Source: Aquipluma nitroreducens
GTDB taxonomy: Bacteria > Bacteroidota > Bacteroidia > Bacteroidales > Prolixibacteraceae
Assembly (NCBI RefSeq): GCF_009689585.1
Contig: NZ_AP018694.1
Location: forward strand, 5,509,501 to 5,573,500
Length of the DNA stretch: 64,000 bases
Direction: 5' to 3'
Below the pieces are notes generated by a model. The model made no database searches. It saw only the letters and a program-made list of their open reading frames with translations, and had not been told where the DNA came from. The position numbers and the translations under genes are program-made. Every line of letters begins with the position of its first letter. The first letter of the stretch is position 1. This document shows positions 16,633-26,156 of this stretch, in pieces.

Positions 16633-17691
16633 TTAAAATGTGGCACGGTAACTTAATCCAAGACTTTCTGCTCCCAAATATGCCGGCATTAAAACTGAGG
16701 TGGCACCTTTATCGTGCCCTATTTTCGGAATCACCTGATGGCCGCGCGACGATACAATCTTGCCACAAGTGTATCCAATAGCAATGGCCAACGGATAATC
16801 GCTGATCCAGTGAACTCCATTATTAAGCATAGCGTAGCCAAGCAATCCCATTAGCGAGTACCCAACTGGCTTAATGTATTTGTTGTCGGGATAATTACTG
16901 GCAAGAATTGTAATGGTAGCCATTGCGGTGGCCAAATGACCTGAAGGAAACGCATCGTAATTGGATACACTTTTTTGGTATTTGCCTGGTTTAGGAAAAG
17001 GATGCCAATCGCCAGCAGGAACAGGATTCTCTGATTCCATTGCCCTGAAAGGGCTTTGTCGTCCTGTTATCCGTTTTAGGAATTGTGTGGTTAAGCCCAA
17101 GGCAAATATACCTTCAGCAATTTGAGAAGTCGTTTGAAGGGCGCGGTAATCGCTGGCTACAAGTCCATAACTATACAATCCGCCAGCGACAAGCATACTG
17201 GCCCAACCTTCACCCAGATAATAAATGGCAGAGTTGGCATTGTCCGGAATTTCCATCGCATTTACGTGAAAACCGCCAATATTGAATTCAAGCAACGTTT
17301 TTGATGCCCTCGCAGGATTAAGATTAATGTATCGTCCAAATTGTTTGGCTGCATCAGTAATTGGCTGATCAACAAGAACAAGTAATGCCGATCCGGCCAG
17401 GATAACTCCCAGTTTGGGCAAGTTTTTCTTCGAGAAAGCGGTTTTGCCCATCGTATAAATGTCAGATGGAACATTCAGCGCAAACTGAAATGGCTTAGGT
17501 CTAAAATACAACATTTCAGACTCTTCCGTATTAAAAATCTGTGCTTTGCGAATCTTCAGTGTGTCGCGCCATGCCACATTTACAAGGGTATCTTTCTTTG
17601 ATTCGGCCTTAACTCTTGCAGCAAGAAAAAAAATAAAAATAGAAACGATAAAATATTTTAGTGCCCTAAAGAGTATAATTTGGACTACCAT
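16633..17691 (-). CDS. PAP2-family phosphatase with atypical motifs
   Basis: The 352-aa protein has a signal/anchor helix at the N-terminus and a C-terminal PAP2 domain (lipid phosphatase/phosphotransferase fold) at about 180-320. The PSGHLATAMA motif is intact. Motif C1 reads KRITGRQSP where KxxxxxxRP is expected, and the residue aligned to the Arg of motif C3 (SRxxxxxHxxxD) is Met in AMLNNGVHWISDYP. The catalytic His and Asp remain. The ATG at 17691 starts 2 bp after the stop of the upstream LTA-synthase-like gene; a GTG at 17703 is also possible. The pair probably act on the same lipid headgroup pathway in the periplasm. Confidence 0.85.
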   Translation of the reverse strand: MVVQIILFRALKYFIVSIFIFFLAARVKAESKKDTLVNVAWRDTLKIRKAQIFNTEESEMLYFRPKPFQFALNVPSDIYTMGKTAFSKKNLPKLGVILAGSALLVLVDQPITDAAKQFGRYINLNPARASKTLLEFNIGGFHVNAMEIPDNANSAIYYLGEGWASMLVAGGLYSYGLVASDYRALQTTSQIAEGIFALGLTTQFLKRITGRQSPFRAMESENPVPAGDWHPFPKPGKYQKSVSNYDAFPSGHLATAMATITILASNYPDNKYIKPVGYSLMGLLGYAMLNNGVHWISDYPLAIAIGYTCGKIVSSRGHQVIPKIGHDKGATSVLMPAYLGAESLGLSYRATF

Positions 17692-17693
17692 AA

Positions 17694-19673
17694 TTAATCC
17701 CACTTGTTAAGTTTATTCTTATACACATAATTGGCCGACTGATAATAAATAATGGCTTCGTTTTCAATTTCAGGGTCAGTAGCTTCAACCTTCATTTCAC
17801 CGGTTTGAGGATTGATTTTGTAATGGGTAATTTTTTGCTGCGGACTTAAAATCGATAAGCGGTCGTTTTTGATGTAACCCAGTTTCTGGTAGTTTGAGAT
17901 AAACGCCCGTTCTTCTTCCGGAGTCATTTTTAAAATGTCTTTTCCAAAGAATTTTGTTTTATAACTCCAGTTCATAACACCTAACAAGGTTGGGGCAACA
18001 TCAATCTGGCTACAAAGTTTGCCTATTTGTTGCGGACGAACCAATCCCGGATTATAGATCATAAATGGGATCTGATATTCCATAAACGGCAATTCGGCCT
18101 GTCCGGCGCTTCCGGCACAATGGTCGGCTACAATAACAAAAATCGTGTTCTTAAACCACGGCTTTTCACTTGCTTTTTGAATGAATTCGCCAATAGCAAA
18201 GTCACAATATTTTATTCCGCCGGCACGTGTGGTATGCGATGGAATATCAATTACACCATCAGGATAAGTAAATGGGCGATGGTTCGATGTGGTCATCAAA
18301 TGATTCAGAAATGGTTTTCCTGCTGCAAACGACTTGTCGCATTCTTTCAATGTCCGGTTAAAAAGATCCTGATCGCACACACCCCAGGCATTTTTAAAAG
18401 TAATTTCGTCCTCCTTCAAATCGCTTCGATCAACAATCTGGTAGCCATTGTGCGAGAAAAAATAGTTCATGTTGTCGAAATAGCCATAACCTCCATAGAT
18501 GTATTTCAGATCATATCCGCGTTCTTTGAAGATTTGCCCAACCGAAAACATATTTTCGTTGTTTGCACGTTTAACCACACTTTGTCCGGGTTTGGGCGGT
18601 GCACCAAGAGTTACCGCTTCAAGTCCGTAAATGGTGCGGGTTCCAACAGCATAAAGGTTTGTGAATAACAGAGAACTATCGGCAATGGCATCCAGATAAG
18701 GAGTTACATTCCCTTTGTATTTGGTCACATTTCCACTAAAATCCCAAGGATTCTCTTTTTTATTTCGCTTAAATCCCAGAAACTCGGCGCTTAAACTTTC
18801 AACCGTGATAAAAACCACATTGTAACGTTTTTCTTCTCCTGAATTGGTAATTTCCCTTGTTATATCGAGAGGTTCGTTACTCAGGTACTTGCTGTTTTCG
18901 CTTTTCAGCAAGCTACGAAGCTGCTTGAAATTCTCTTGATTATCATGGACTGCATAAAAAAGATCGTAATCGAGTTCACTGTTTAGAAAAGCTGCAAATA
19001 ACGAATGAATTCCGTTTTTAGCCAACTCATTGTTGTAGCGGTTTTTAGTAATTTCTACAGTTGTATTTTTAATCAGGATAAACGATAATGCCGGAATGCA
19101 AAGCAACACCAATCCTGTTTTCAGCCTGCTTTTAACAATGCTTTTACTTGCCAGCGAACCGACCAGTAATTTCTTTTTCACAACCAAATAAGTGAGAAGA
19201 ATATCTGCGAAGAGTATTCCTGAAACCAGCAGCGGCAAAGGATATGACTCTTTAATATTTCCCAGAACCTCGGTGGTATAAACCAGATAGTCAACGGCTA
19301 TAAAGTTGTATCTTACCCCAAATTCTTCCCAAAAGAAATACTCCGAAACGCCATTGAACAAAAGAATATAGAACGTGATAAAATAAGCCACATAGGCAAA
19401 GTTCCGGTGAAATGCTGAATTAAAAATCCGGTCAGAAACAAACATCAGGAAAAGCACGAAAGGAATCATGAAATACGAGAAAGCAACAGTATCCATGAAC
19501 AGACCAGCTCCATACGACCAAATGATATTCAGCGGATTAAAGCTGACATCTTTGAACGACATACTCAACAAAACCGTTCTGCTGACCAGCGAAATAGAGA
19601 TAAAAACAAGATAAAGTAAAAGGATTCCGCCAAACCGGCGATGAAGGATGTTTTTCAGATTTTTAATGCCCAT
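17694..19673 (-). CDS. LTA-synthase-like membrane phospho-transferase (sulfatase fold)
   Basis: The 659-aa protein has about five transmembrane helices in residues 1-195, a linker, then a large periplasmic alkaline-phosphatase/sulfatase domain from about 275. The nucleophile Thr is in GTRTIYGLEAVTLG, and metal ligands are likely in VVFITVESLSAEFLG at the domain start and VIVADHCAG near 495. Such enzymes move phosphoglycerol or phosphoethanolamine from phospholipids to glycans or lipids. Gram-negatives lack lipoteichoic acid, so the acceptor here is unknown. It is the first gene of a two-gene operon with the PAP2 phosphatase. Confidence 0.9.
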   Translation of the reverse strand: MGIKNLKNILHRRFGGILLLYLVFISISLVSRTVLLSMSFKDVSFNPLNIIWSYGAGLFMDTVAFSYFMIPFVLFLMFVSDRIFNSAFHRNFAYVAYFITFYILLFNGVSEYFFWEEFGVRYNFIAVDYLVYTTEVLGNIKESYPLPLLVSGILFADILLTYLVVKKKLLVGSLASKSIVKSRLKTGLVLLCIPALSFILIKNTTVEITKNRYNNELAKNGIHSLFAAFLNSELDYDLFYAVHDNQENFKQLRSLLKSENSKYLSNEPLDITREITNSGEEKRYNVVFITVESLSAEFLGFKRNKKENPWDFSGNVTKYKGNVTPYLDAIADSSLLFTNLYAVGTRTIYGLEAVTLGAPPKPGQSVVKRANNENMFSVGQIFKERGYDLKYIYGGYGYFDNMNYFFSHNGYQIVDRSDLKEDEITFKNAWGVCDQDLFNRTLKECDKSFAAGKPFLNHLMTTSNHRPFTYPDGVIDIPSHTTRAGGIKYCDFAIGEFIQKASEKPWFKNTIFVIVADHCAGSAGQAELPFMEYQIPFMIYNPGLVRPQQIGKLCSQIDVAPTLLGVMNWSYKTKFFGKDILKMTPEEERAFISNYQKLGYIKNDRLSILSPQQKITHYKINPQTGEMKVEATDPEIENEAIIYYQSANYVYKNKLNKWD

Positions 19674-19854
19674 TATTTTTAATGATTTATTTCAGAATGA
19701 AGATTTGGCCAAACAATCAAAATTTATCAGCAAGACAAATATAGAATAATTCTTATTGTCTGCTTCCAACAGATTATTTCGAGTTGACTTACCTCTGATT
19801 TACTTCTGAATTTTGTGTTAAAAGTCACGCTTCAACAGAAATGGTTTCAACGTT

Positions 19855-19888
19855 TTGCCTGTTAATCCTGATGGATTGACTATATTTG
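19855..19888 (+). promoter_or_regulatory. Fumarase promoter, TTG-N23-TATATTTG
   Basis: A perfect -7 element (TATATTTG at 19881-19888) is preceded by TTTTG with its TTG at 19855-19857, giving 23-bp spacing that fits the Bacteroidota TTG-N17-23-TAnnTTTG promoter. It lies about 70 bp before the ATG at 19958. This is the best complete promoter match in the window. Confidence 0.6.
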
Positions 19889-19957
19889 TTACCGTTTCAA
19901 GCCCATTCGTTTGATTCGGAATTAAATCTATTAATCACTCATTTACAACACAATAAA

Positions 19958-21562
19958 ATGTCCAAATTCGCTTATCAAAAACCATTTCCGATTAAGAAAG
20001 ATACCACTGCGTATCGTCTTTTGACCAAAGATTTTGTATCGACTGTTGAGTTTGATGGTCGCAAAATTTTAAAAGTTGCTCCTGAAGGACTTGAATTTCT
20101 GGCCAAAGAAGCTTTTGCCGATGTTTCGTTCTATCTGCGTGCTGCGCACCTCGAAAAACTGGCATTAATCCTGAAAGATCCGGAAGCAACCGATAACGAC
20201 CGCTTTGTAGCTTATACCATGCTGATGAATCAGGTTGTTTCTGCTGAAGGCGAATTGCCAACTTGCCAGGATACCGGAACCGCTATCGTGATGGGTAAAA
20301 AAGGTGAAAATGTTTATACTGGCGCCGATGATGCCGAATACCTTTCGAAAGGAATATACAATACCTATCAGGAACGGAACCTGCGCTACTCACAAGTGGT
20401 GCCGTTTACCATGACCGAAGAGAAAAATACGGGAACAAACCTGCCTGCCCAAATTGATATTTATGCCGAAAAAGGAAACGCCTACGAATTCCTTTTCATT
20501 ACTAAAGGCGGTGGTTCGGGCAATAAAACATACTTGTATCAGCAGACCAAGTCGTTGCTGACTGAAGAAAACCTGACCAAATTCATCAAGGAAAAAATTA
20601 TGGATTTAGGTACTTCGGCTTGCCCTCCATACCATTTGGCTATTGTTGTTGGCGGAACTTCTGCCGAAGCCAATTTGGCAACCGTAAAAAAAGCATCTGC
20701 TGGTTATCTGGATCATCTGCCAACCGAAGGAAACGAAGGTGGACAGGCTTTCCGCGATCTGGAATGGGAAAAGAAAATTGAAAAAATTGCACAGGAATGT
20801 GGCCTTGGCGCCCAGTTTGGTGGCAAATACTTTGTTCACGATGTCCGGGTGATTCGGTTACCACGCCACGCAGCTTCTTGTCCAGTTGGAATTGGGGTTA
20901 GTTGCTCGGCCGACCGTAACATCAAGGCAAAAATTACAGAAGACGGTATTTTCCTGGAAGAATTGGAAAAGAATCCGGCACGTTTTCTTCCCGCACAGGC
21001 TCCAGGAATGACTCCTGCGGTGGATATTGATCTGGATCAGCCTATGGAAGATGTATTGAAAAAATTATCGCAATATCCGATTAAAACACGCCTGAACCTT
21101 TCAGGAACATTGATTGTAGCACGCGATATGGCTCACCTTCGCCTGAAAGAAATGTTGGATGCCGGTCAGCCAATGCCTGAATACCTGAAACGGTATCCTG
21201 TTTATTACGCAGGACCTGCAAAAACTCCGAAAGGAATGGCTTCAGGAAGTTTTGGACCAACTACCGCCGGGCGTATGGATCCATACGTTGACTTCTTTAT
21301 GAGCAAAGGTGGTTCGATGGTGATGGTTGCCAAAGGAAACCGCAGCCAGGCAGTTACCGATGCCTGTAAAAAACACGGCGGATTCTACCTCGGTTCTATT
21401 GGCGGACCAGCAGCAATTCTGGCCAAGGACAGCATCAAATCGAGCGAAGTCATTGATATGGAAGAACTTGGAATGGAAGCAGTTCGCAAAATCCGTGTTG
21501 AAAATTTCCCTGCGTTCATCATTGTTGACGACAAAGGGAATGACTTCTTTAAACAGTTATAG
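19958..21562 (+). CDS. Class I fumarate hydratase (iron-sulfur)
   Basis: The 534-aa enzyme converts fumarate and malate in the TCA cycle and is of the oxygen-sensitive 4Fe-4S type (FumA/FumB-like). Cluster-ligand candidates lie in [20 protein letters not shown] and [15 protein letters not shown]. The C-terminal half holds the beta-domain with [15 protein letters not shown] and KGNRSQAV. The ATG at 19958 gives the family's usual N-terminus; an earlier in-frame codon at 19886 overlaps the promoter and is rejected. The gene stands alone, with its own promoter and a strong terminator. Confidence 0.95.
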   Translation: MSKFAYQKPFPIKKDTTAYRLLTKDFVSTVEFDGRKILKVAPEGLEFLAKEAFADVSFYLRAAHLEKLALILKDPEATDNDRFVAYTMLMNQVVSAEGELPTCQDTGTAIVMGKKGENVYTGADDAEYLSKGIYNTYQERNLRYSQVVPFTMTEEKNTGTNLPAQIDIYAEKGNAYEFLFITKGGGSGNKTYLYQQTKSLLTEENLTKFIKEKIMDLGTSACPPYHLAIVVGGTSAEANLATVKKASAGYLDHLPTEGNEGGQAFRDLEWEKKIEKIAQECGLGAQFGGKYFVHDVRVIRLPRHAASCPVGIGVSCSADRNIKAKITEDGIFLEELEKNPARFLPAQAPGMTPAVDIDLDQPMEDVLKKLSQYPIKTRLNLSGTLIVARDMAHLRLKEMLDAGQPMPEYLKRYPVYYAGPAKTPKGMASGSFGPTTAGRMDPYVDFFMSKGGSMVMVAKGNRSQAVTDACKKHGGFYLGSIGGPAAILAKDSIKSSEVIDMEELGMEAVRKIRVENFPAFIIVDDKGNDFFKQL

Positions 21563-21620
21563 TCTAGTTGCCACAAAGGCAGAAAGAGGCAAATAGATAT
21601 TTAATTTTTGTCTATATTTT

Positions 21621-21659
21621 GTGAGCGGGTGACTTCGAGTCACCCGCTCACTTTTTTTT
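21621..21659 (+). terminator. Rho-independent terminator of the fumarase gene
   Basis: A 14-bp perfect stem (GTGAGCGGGTGACT with AGTCACCCGCTCAC) and a 3-nt loop TCG are followed by eight T residues, 58 bp after the fumarase stop. A second copy of the right arm (AGTCACCCGCTG) stands alone at 21680-21691. Confidence 0.9.
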
Positions 21660-21741
21660 CATATCTTGAACTTTTAAAGAGTCACCCGCTGAACCCTTTG
21701 TATAAACACTGTGTTCCCAGTGATTAACAAACAATTTCGCT

Positions 21742-22119
21742 ATGGAATTAGTCAATCTGCAAAACAACAACATCGAGTTTTTCCTGAATAAAGAAGACAT
21801 TATTCAGGAAACGGCACAGCAAATCATGAAAGATTTTCGCATGTTTGGCATTGAAATTACCTTCTCCGGAAACATTGAGAATGCTTACCACGAACTTCAT
21901 GAGCAACTGATTAACCAGATTTCAGTGTATCTCGACCGCGATTACAGCCGATTGATGGCTGTTTTGTATCAGGTTGACATTACTGAACACGAAATAGCCA
22001 AAACAACACAGGAACTGCCACATTACAACGATTTGGAAGTTTTGGCGCATCAGGTGATCTTCCGCGACTTGAAGAAAGTGTTGTACCGGAGGTATTACAA
22101 ATCGAAATCCGAAGAATAA
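21742..22119 (+). CDS. Conserved hypothetical protein, 125 aa
   Basis: An all-helical, soluble, acidic protein (MELVNLQNNNIEFFLNKEDII at the start; ending VLYRRYYKSKSEE) with no signal peptide, membrane segment or catalytic motif. Good start codon, ordinary codon use and isolation by terminators on both sides support a real monocistronic gene. From memory, similar small proteins occur across Bacteroidota next to housekeeping genes. I cannot name a function. Confidence 0.75.
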   Translation: MELVNLQNNNIEFFLNKEDIIQETAQQIMKDFRMFGIEITFSGNIENAYHELHEQLINQISVYLDRDYSRLMAVLYQVDITEHEIAKTTQELPHYNDLEVLAHQVIFRDLKKVLYRRYYKSKSEE

Positions 22120-22139
22120 TTCAGAAAAAAGTCAAAAAA

Positions 22140-22170
22140 AACGCCCTGAAGATATTTCCTTCAGGGCGTT
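22140..22170 (-). terminator. Terminator of the gene at 22186-22683
   Basis: A 12-bp stem (AACGCCCTGAAG with CTTCAGGGCGTT) and a 7-nt loop are followed, on the minus strand, by a run of eight Ts. It sits between two convergent genes and is best suited to the minus-strand one; the plus side lacks a T-run after the stem. Confidence 0.85.
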
Positions 22171-22185
22171 CGTAGTTTAACTGAG

Positions 22186-22683
22186 TTATTTGCTAAGCGA
22201 TGCAGCTTTATTATTTACCAGCACACACCATTTTTCGGCAAGCTGAAGTTCTCCGGTCAAAGTTAGCCGATCTGTATTTGCGTTGTAGAACTCCACAACT
22301 ACATCAACTTTGCTTTTATCCTTGTTGGTAAATACCAGGTCTATCCGGTCGAAAGCTTTTATATTGCCTTCCTTAGGTCCTGAAGTGCGGCTAATTTCGG
22401 CAACCTTGCACCGAAAAATTTCAGCGAGGTTCACTACAATACTGGTTTCTTTTTCCTTCGTTCTCCGAATTGCAAAAACCATATTTTGGGTTGCATCTAT
22501 ACCTATAACCGAATTGTTCCAAATGTCATATTGCGAAATTTTACAATTATCCTTTTCAGCTAATTGCCTGAGAGGTTGTAAAAATTGTGTTTCTTTTCTC
22601 TTTTTACTATTGATAATTAATACGTAAAGGGTAATGACGAAGAGTACGATTATACCTCCGATTACTATTGTACTTGAATCCAT
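22186..22683 (-). CDS. Membrane-anchored hypothetical protein, 165 aa
   Basis: One N-terminal transmembrane helix (about 5-25, VIGGIIVLFVITLYVLII) is followed by a KKRKE stop-transfer signal and a cytoplasmic beta-rich domain of about 130 residues (SVIGIDATQNMVFAIRR, VVNLAEIFRCKV, IDLVFTNKDKSKVDVVVEFYN). The strand pattern looks like a PH-like or similar small beta domain, but this is only an impression. No family is recognised. It ends in a clear terminator. Confidence 0.75.
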   Translation of the reverse strand: MDSSTIVIGGIIVLFVITLYVLIINSKKRKETQFLQPLRQLAEKDNCKISQYDIWNNSVIGIDATQNMVFAIRRTKEKETSIVVNLAEIFRCKVAEISRTSGPKEGNIKAFDRIDLVFTNKDKSKVDVVVEFYNANTDRLTLTGELQLAEKWCVLVNNKAASLSK

Positions 22684-22797
22684 TTCTTTATTTGTTTAAA
22701 ACGTAAATATATGATCTGGCAGACATAACTATGCCAGTCCTATCTGCAAAATGAAAATAGAATTACCTTGCGTTAGCAAGAAACAGGAATAAATGGA

Positions 22798-23166
22798 TTA
22801 CCAGAAATAATGGAAAGGGAAAATGATATCGGTAGGCTTGAACCCGATCGCCAGATTTTCAGAACGATAAATGTAAGGTAAGTATTTATTAAAAAGCAAC
22901 TTACCAGCAGCAATCGGACAAGCAGAAAATTGATTAAACGAGTTTTTAAAAGAGGTACGCGAAAACGAGCTGTAAACACTTGCCAGGCTTTCAGTTCGCT
23001 CTGAGTTACAAAACAAACTCATCGAATCGGACGAAGTAAAAATAACCTGATTCGCAGATTTTGAGAGGGTATTCAAATTATACACATTTCCGCTGTATAT
23101 GCCTATCATTAAGCAATACAGAACAGAAATACTCAAAACCGCCGATATTTTCAGGAATCTTTTCAC
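22798..23166 (-). CDS. Small membrane/secreted hypothetical protein
   Basis: The 122-aa product probably starts at GTG 23166 (VKRFLKISAVLSISVLYCLMIGIYSG, a signal-anchor helix); a TTG at 23193 is less likely. The rest is a Ser/Phe-rich region (SKSANQVIFTSSDSMSLFCNSE, SFKNSFNQFSACPIAAGKLLFNKY) ending with IIFPFHYFW. I recall similar short proteins with a PFH-FW type ending in other Bacteroidota, often near metal or efflux genes, without known function. The gene is isolated, between a hypothetical gene and an Ntn-hydrolase, all on the minus strand. Confidence 0.6.
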   Translation of the reverse strand: MKRFLKISAVLSISVLYCLMIGIYSGNVYNLNTLSKSANQVIFTSSDSMSLFCNSERTESLASVYSSFSRTSFKNSFNQFSACPIAAGKLLFNKYLPYIYRSENLAIGFKPTDIIFPFHYFW

Positions 23167-23249
23167 GGCACAAAAATAAACTATTTGGTTCAATAAAAGA
23201 TGCTGAAATCAATTCAGCATGACCTGCATATTTAAAACTTAATCCAACA

Positions 23250-24476
23250 CTAATTTTTAAACAATTCCAGATTAAATTGTTCCTGATAAGCTTTATCCAA
23301 AAACCGATCAACCCAATTGTAGAACGACTGTATGTTTTGAGAGGTGCACTCTTTTTTCTCCAGATCCGATTCTTTTTCGAATATCATCGACTCAATGGGT
23401 TGTAGTAACTGCACGTATCCGGTCTTTTGCTTGTTAATAACAGCCGACAGATTGATGTAATTATTCATCCGATCATAGGTTACCGGGAAACATTCTTCTT
23501 TAAACTTCAAGGCTGCCGAACAAATTGGCGATCTAAACTGATCGTTCATTGTCACTGCCTTGGGCAGGTTTTCGCCTCCTGCAATCCAAACCGGTATGGC
23601 GACTGATGTTAGCGGAAAACCCAATACTGTCCACATCATTGCCTGATCAGCATGTTCCTTATCTTTTGCCCCAACAATACAAATGGCTGCCGAAGTGATA
23701 ACCCGAGGAATGTAATCGATGAAAAACTTAAATTCAGGAACATCTCTTTTTGCCGGAAGTTCGGCCCACAAATCGGTTTTGGTTAAGGAATGGGTGAGGT
23801 TGCGCGACAAGTGATTAAACAAAAACGAAGGTGTCAGTTTTTTATCGGCGGCAGCCTGATTTAAAACTCCTTTGGCAGTGTGGTACCGGCAGAAGCCAAA
23901 ACCTTTAGTCAGATCGGCCCGCATCGAGTGATTGGTGCGAATCAAAAGTCCATTGGGAGCAATTGCCGGATCGTTGGCATCGTATTTTATGAAATCGCGA
24001 TTACCCGTTTCGTAATAAGCTGCGCCGCCTGAAGCATCAATAACGCCGAAATTGGCATCAACGCCCATTGGTTTTGGAAGTGTTTCGAGCAATTTTTCAA
24101 AGTCTGACAACGATTGGCAAGTTTGCAAGGCCAACTTCATAACCACTCCTTCCTGATCCATAAATTTGGTGGTGTCGCCCAGGTTATTGTTGTAAGCTGC
24201 TGTATTGATGATCGCGAATCCGGTTTCGTTGTATCCGCCCCAAATGGCTTTGCTCCAATCTTTTGTGCCGTCAACCAACCCGATGTATTTGTATTTGCCA
24301 TCGGTAAAATAGGCGAGCGAATTCTGCATCTGATCGGTATCGCGGTTCTTAAAAAGCATTGGCCTGCCATCGGCAGTATATTTTCCTGAAATAAGGAATG
24401 TTGTACATGCAAATGTTTGAACGACAAACATCAGGAGAAATCCTGCAATACATACGAATGTTAACTTCTTATCCAT
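23250..24476 (-). CDS. Secreted Ntn-hydrolase (C45/penicillin-acylase-like)
   Basis: The 408-aa protein has a signal peptide ending ...TFA, and Cys24 follows directly (ACTTFLISGKYTADGRPMLFKNRD). This is the arrangement of Cys-type N-terminal nucleophile hydrolases, where the new N-terminal Cys is the nucleophile. The GRPMLFKNRD and later NETGFAIINTAAYNN motifs fit the C45/acyl-CoA:6-APA acyltransferase-like and carcinine hydrolase-like group. It probably cleaves a linear amide in the periplasm; the substrate is unknown. Length is near the family norm. It is monocistronic on the minus strand. Confidence 0.8.
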   Translation of the reverse strand: MDKKLTFVCIAGFLLMFVVQTFACTTFLISGKYTADGRPMLFKNRDTDQMQNSLAYFTDGKYKYIGLVDGTKDWSKAIWGGYNETGFAIINTAAYNNNLGDTTKFMDQEGVVMKLALQTCQSLSDFEKLLETLPKPMGVDANFGVIDASGGAAYYETGNRDFIKYDANDPAIAPNGLLIRTNHSMRADLTKGFGFCRYHTAKGVLNQAAADKKLTPSFLFNHLSRNLTHSLTKTDLWAELPAKRDVPEFKFFIDYIPRVITSAAICIVGAKDKEHADQAMMWTVLGFPLTSVAIPVWIAGGENLPKAVTMNDQFRSPICSAALKFKEECFPVTYDRMNNYINLSAVINKQKTGYVQLLQPIESMIFEKESDLEKKECTSQNIQSFYNWVDRFLDKAYQEQFNLELFKN

Positions 24477-24530
24477 TTGAAAATATTTTAGATCGTTTTG
24501 GAGTACCTACAAAAGTGCGATTTTATCTGT

Positions 24531-25418
24531 TCAATTCCCCTTCAAAAGTATAATAACAATTGACCCAACAATCATGATGGCCGTGCCAATTAGCTTTTTG
24601 CGGATTCCAAGTTCTTTAAATATCCGGTGTCCGAGCAATACACTAACAATCGTCGAAAGCTGAAAGAGTGATAACGCATATCCAACAGGCATGTGATCGA
24701 ATGTGTAATTGGTGGTAAACTGCATGGTTCCAACGCAAACAACCAAAAGAGCATACTTGCTTAAATCAGATCGATCTACTTTCTTCAGTTCCTTTTTAAA
24801 ATCGAGCTGATATGCGAATAAGAGAAGGAATGAAAAAATGGCCCCAAACCAACACCAACTCACAAAAGCCAATGTTGGAGAGGAAACGATTATTATCTTC
24901 TTTATAAAAACGGCTTCGATAGCGGTTAGTATCATGGCCCAAATCCTGAACTGAATTTCGCTTTTCTTCAGGAGAGCCCACGAGAATCGCTCCTCGGTAG
25001 TATCTAAAACGAAATAACTTCCAGATATAATCAACACTATACCTATGACTCCCCAGACATTTGGGATTTCACGCAATAAGAAAATTCCAGCAACGATTCC
25101 AACGACCGATTTATAAGAGTTGATTGGACCAAGTACCGATAGATCGCCTTTCTGAAGCGCTTTCACCAGAAATCCATTGCCCAGAGCGCCTGCAATTCCG
25201 CCAAGTACCGAATAAAACCAAAACTGTTGCGGTAATTCGTGCCAGCGAACGTTTAGTGCAATAAAAATGCAGAAGAAAGAGAGTAGGAGATAGGTCATAA
25301 AATTAACCAGCAAGGGATGATTCTTTTTCGCCGTGAGCTGCTTTTGAAAAACGTTCGCAAACGGATTGGAAAGTATCCTAAGTAAAACAGCTCCTGTGGT
25401 TAATAAAGTCTCAATCAT
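24531..25418 (-). CDS. EamA/DMT-family transporter
   Basis: The 295-aa protein has about ten hydrophobic helices in two halves, with the DMT features LGPINSYKSVVGIVAGIFLLREIPN (end of the first repeat) and YALSLFQLSTIVSVLLGHRIFKE (end of the second). EamA proteins export metabolites or drugs across the inner membrane; the substrate cannot be read from sequence. It lies 54 bp from the Ntn-hydrolase gene and 41 bp from the HAD gene, all on the minus strand, so cotranscription is possible. Confidence 0.88.
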   Translation of the reverse strand: MIETLLTTGAVLLRILSNPFANVFQKQLTAKKNHPLLVNFMTYLLLSFFCIFIALNVRWHELPQQFWFYSVLGGIAGALGNGFLVKALQKGDLSVLGPINSYKSVVGIVAGIFLLREIPNVWGVIGIVLIISGSYFVLDTTEERFSWALLKKSEIQFRIWAMILTAIEAVFIKKIIIVSSPTLAFVSWCWFGAIFSFLLLFAYQLDFKKELKKVDRSDLSKYALLVVCVGTMQFTTNYTFDHMPVGYALSLFQLSTIVSVLLGHRIFKELGIRKKLIGTAIMIVGSIVIILLKGN

Positions 25419-25459
25419 TTCATCGGATATTCATAAAATTAATCTTGCTTGTCGTTAAT

Positions 25460-26062
25460 TTACAAAGCTCCAATCGACCGCAATTTAGCTTCCAGTTGAC
25501 CCGAATTTTCAAAGTGAATTGCAATTAAACCAATCTCTTCGGCTGCTTTAATGTTTTTCAGGTTATCATCGATAAAAATGGTACGCTCCGCTTTCAGATT
25601 ATATCGGTCGAGCAATAAGTGGTATAACTTCTGATCAGGCTTAATCAATTTTTCTTCACCGGATACCACAATTCCATCGAATTCTTTAAAGAATGAAAAC
25701 CGTTTGTAGGCAATTGGTATGGTTTCAGCCGACCAGTTTGTTAAACCAAAGAGCTTGTATTTCTCCTTCAATTGATACAACAGCGAAACCGTTTCGGGAA
25801 TATCGCTGTGAAGCATCACTTCCCATTGGTCGTAATAAAGCTTTATCAACGAATGATATTCTGGAAATTTCTCCAATAACAAACGAGTACCATCAGCTAA
25901 CGAACATCCCCGGTCTTGTTCCAGATTCCATTCATCGGTACAAATGTGATGGAGGAAATGCTCCATTTCACTTTCATCCTGAAAATAAATGCGATAAAGG
26001 TACCTGGGATTCCAATCGACCAACACACCGCCAAAATCAAATATTACATTTTCTATTTTCAT
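25460..26062 (-). CDS. HAD-superfamily phosphatase (YihX-like)
   Basis: A 200-aa HAD subfamily IA enzyme. Motif I reads FDFGGVLVDW (DxG in place of the usual DxD, as in the YihX group of sugar-phosphate phosphatases), motif II is the TNW segment (FGLTNWSAET), motif III is the Lys in EEKLIKPD, and motif IV is FIDDNLKNI. A helical cap lies at about 15-90. It probably removes phosphate from a small phospho-sugar such as glucose-1-phosphate, which is inference from the motif variant. Confidence 0.9.
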   Translation of the reverse strand: MKIENVIFDFGGVLVDWNPRYLYRIYFQDESEMEHFLHHICTDEWNLEQDRGCSLADGTRLLLEKFPEYHSLIKLYYDQWEVMLHSDIPETVSLLYQLKEKYKLFGLTNWSAETIPIAYKRFSFFKEFDGIVVSGEEKLIKPDQKLYHLLLDRYNLKAERTIFIDDNLKNIKAAEEIGLIAIHFENSGQLEAKLRSIGAL

Positions 26063-26156
26063 ATTCTATAATTATCTAATAAACAGACACATAATGTGTA
26101 TTGTTTTCTATAAAAATGCGATTATATACCCATTCAACAAATTCAAGAGCAATTAT

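Noticed and set aside
18027-18668. 213-aa open frame on the plus strand
   Set aside because: It lies entirely antisense inside the LTA-synthase-like gene, whose domain content and motifs are clear. The antisense product has no recognisable domain.
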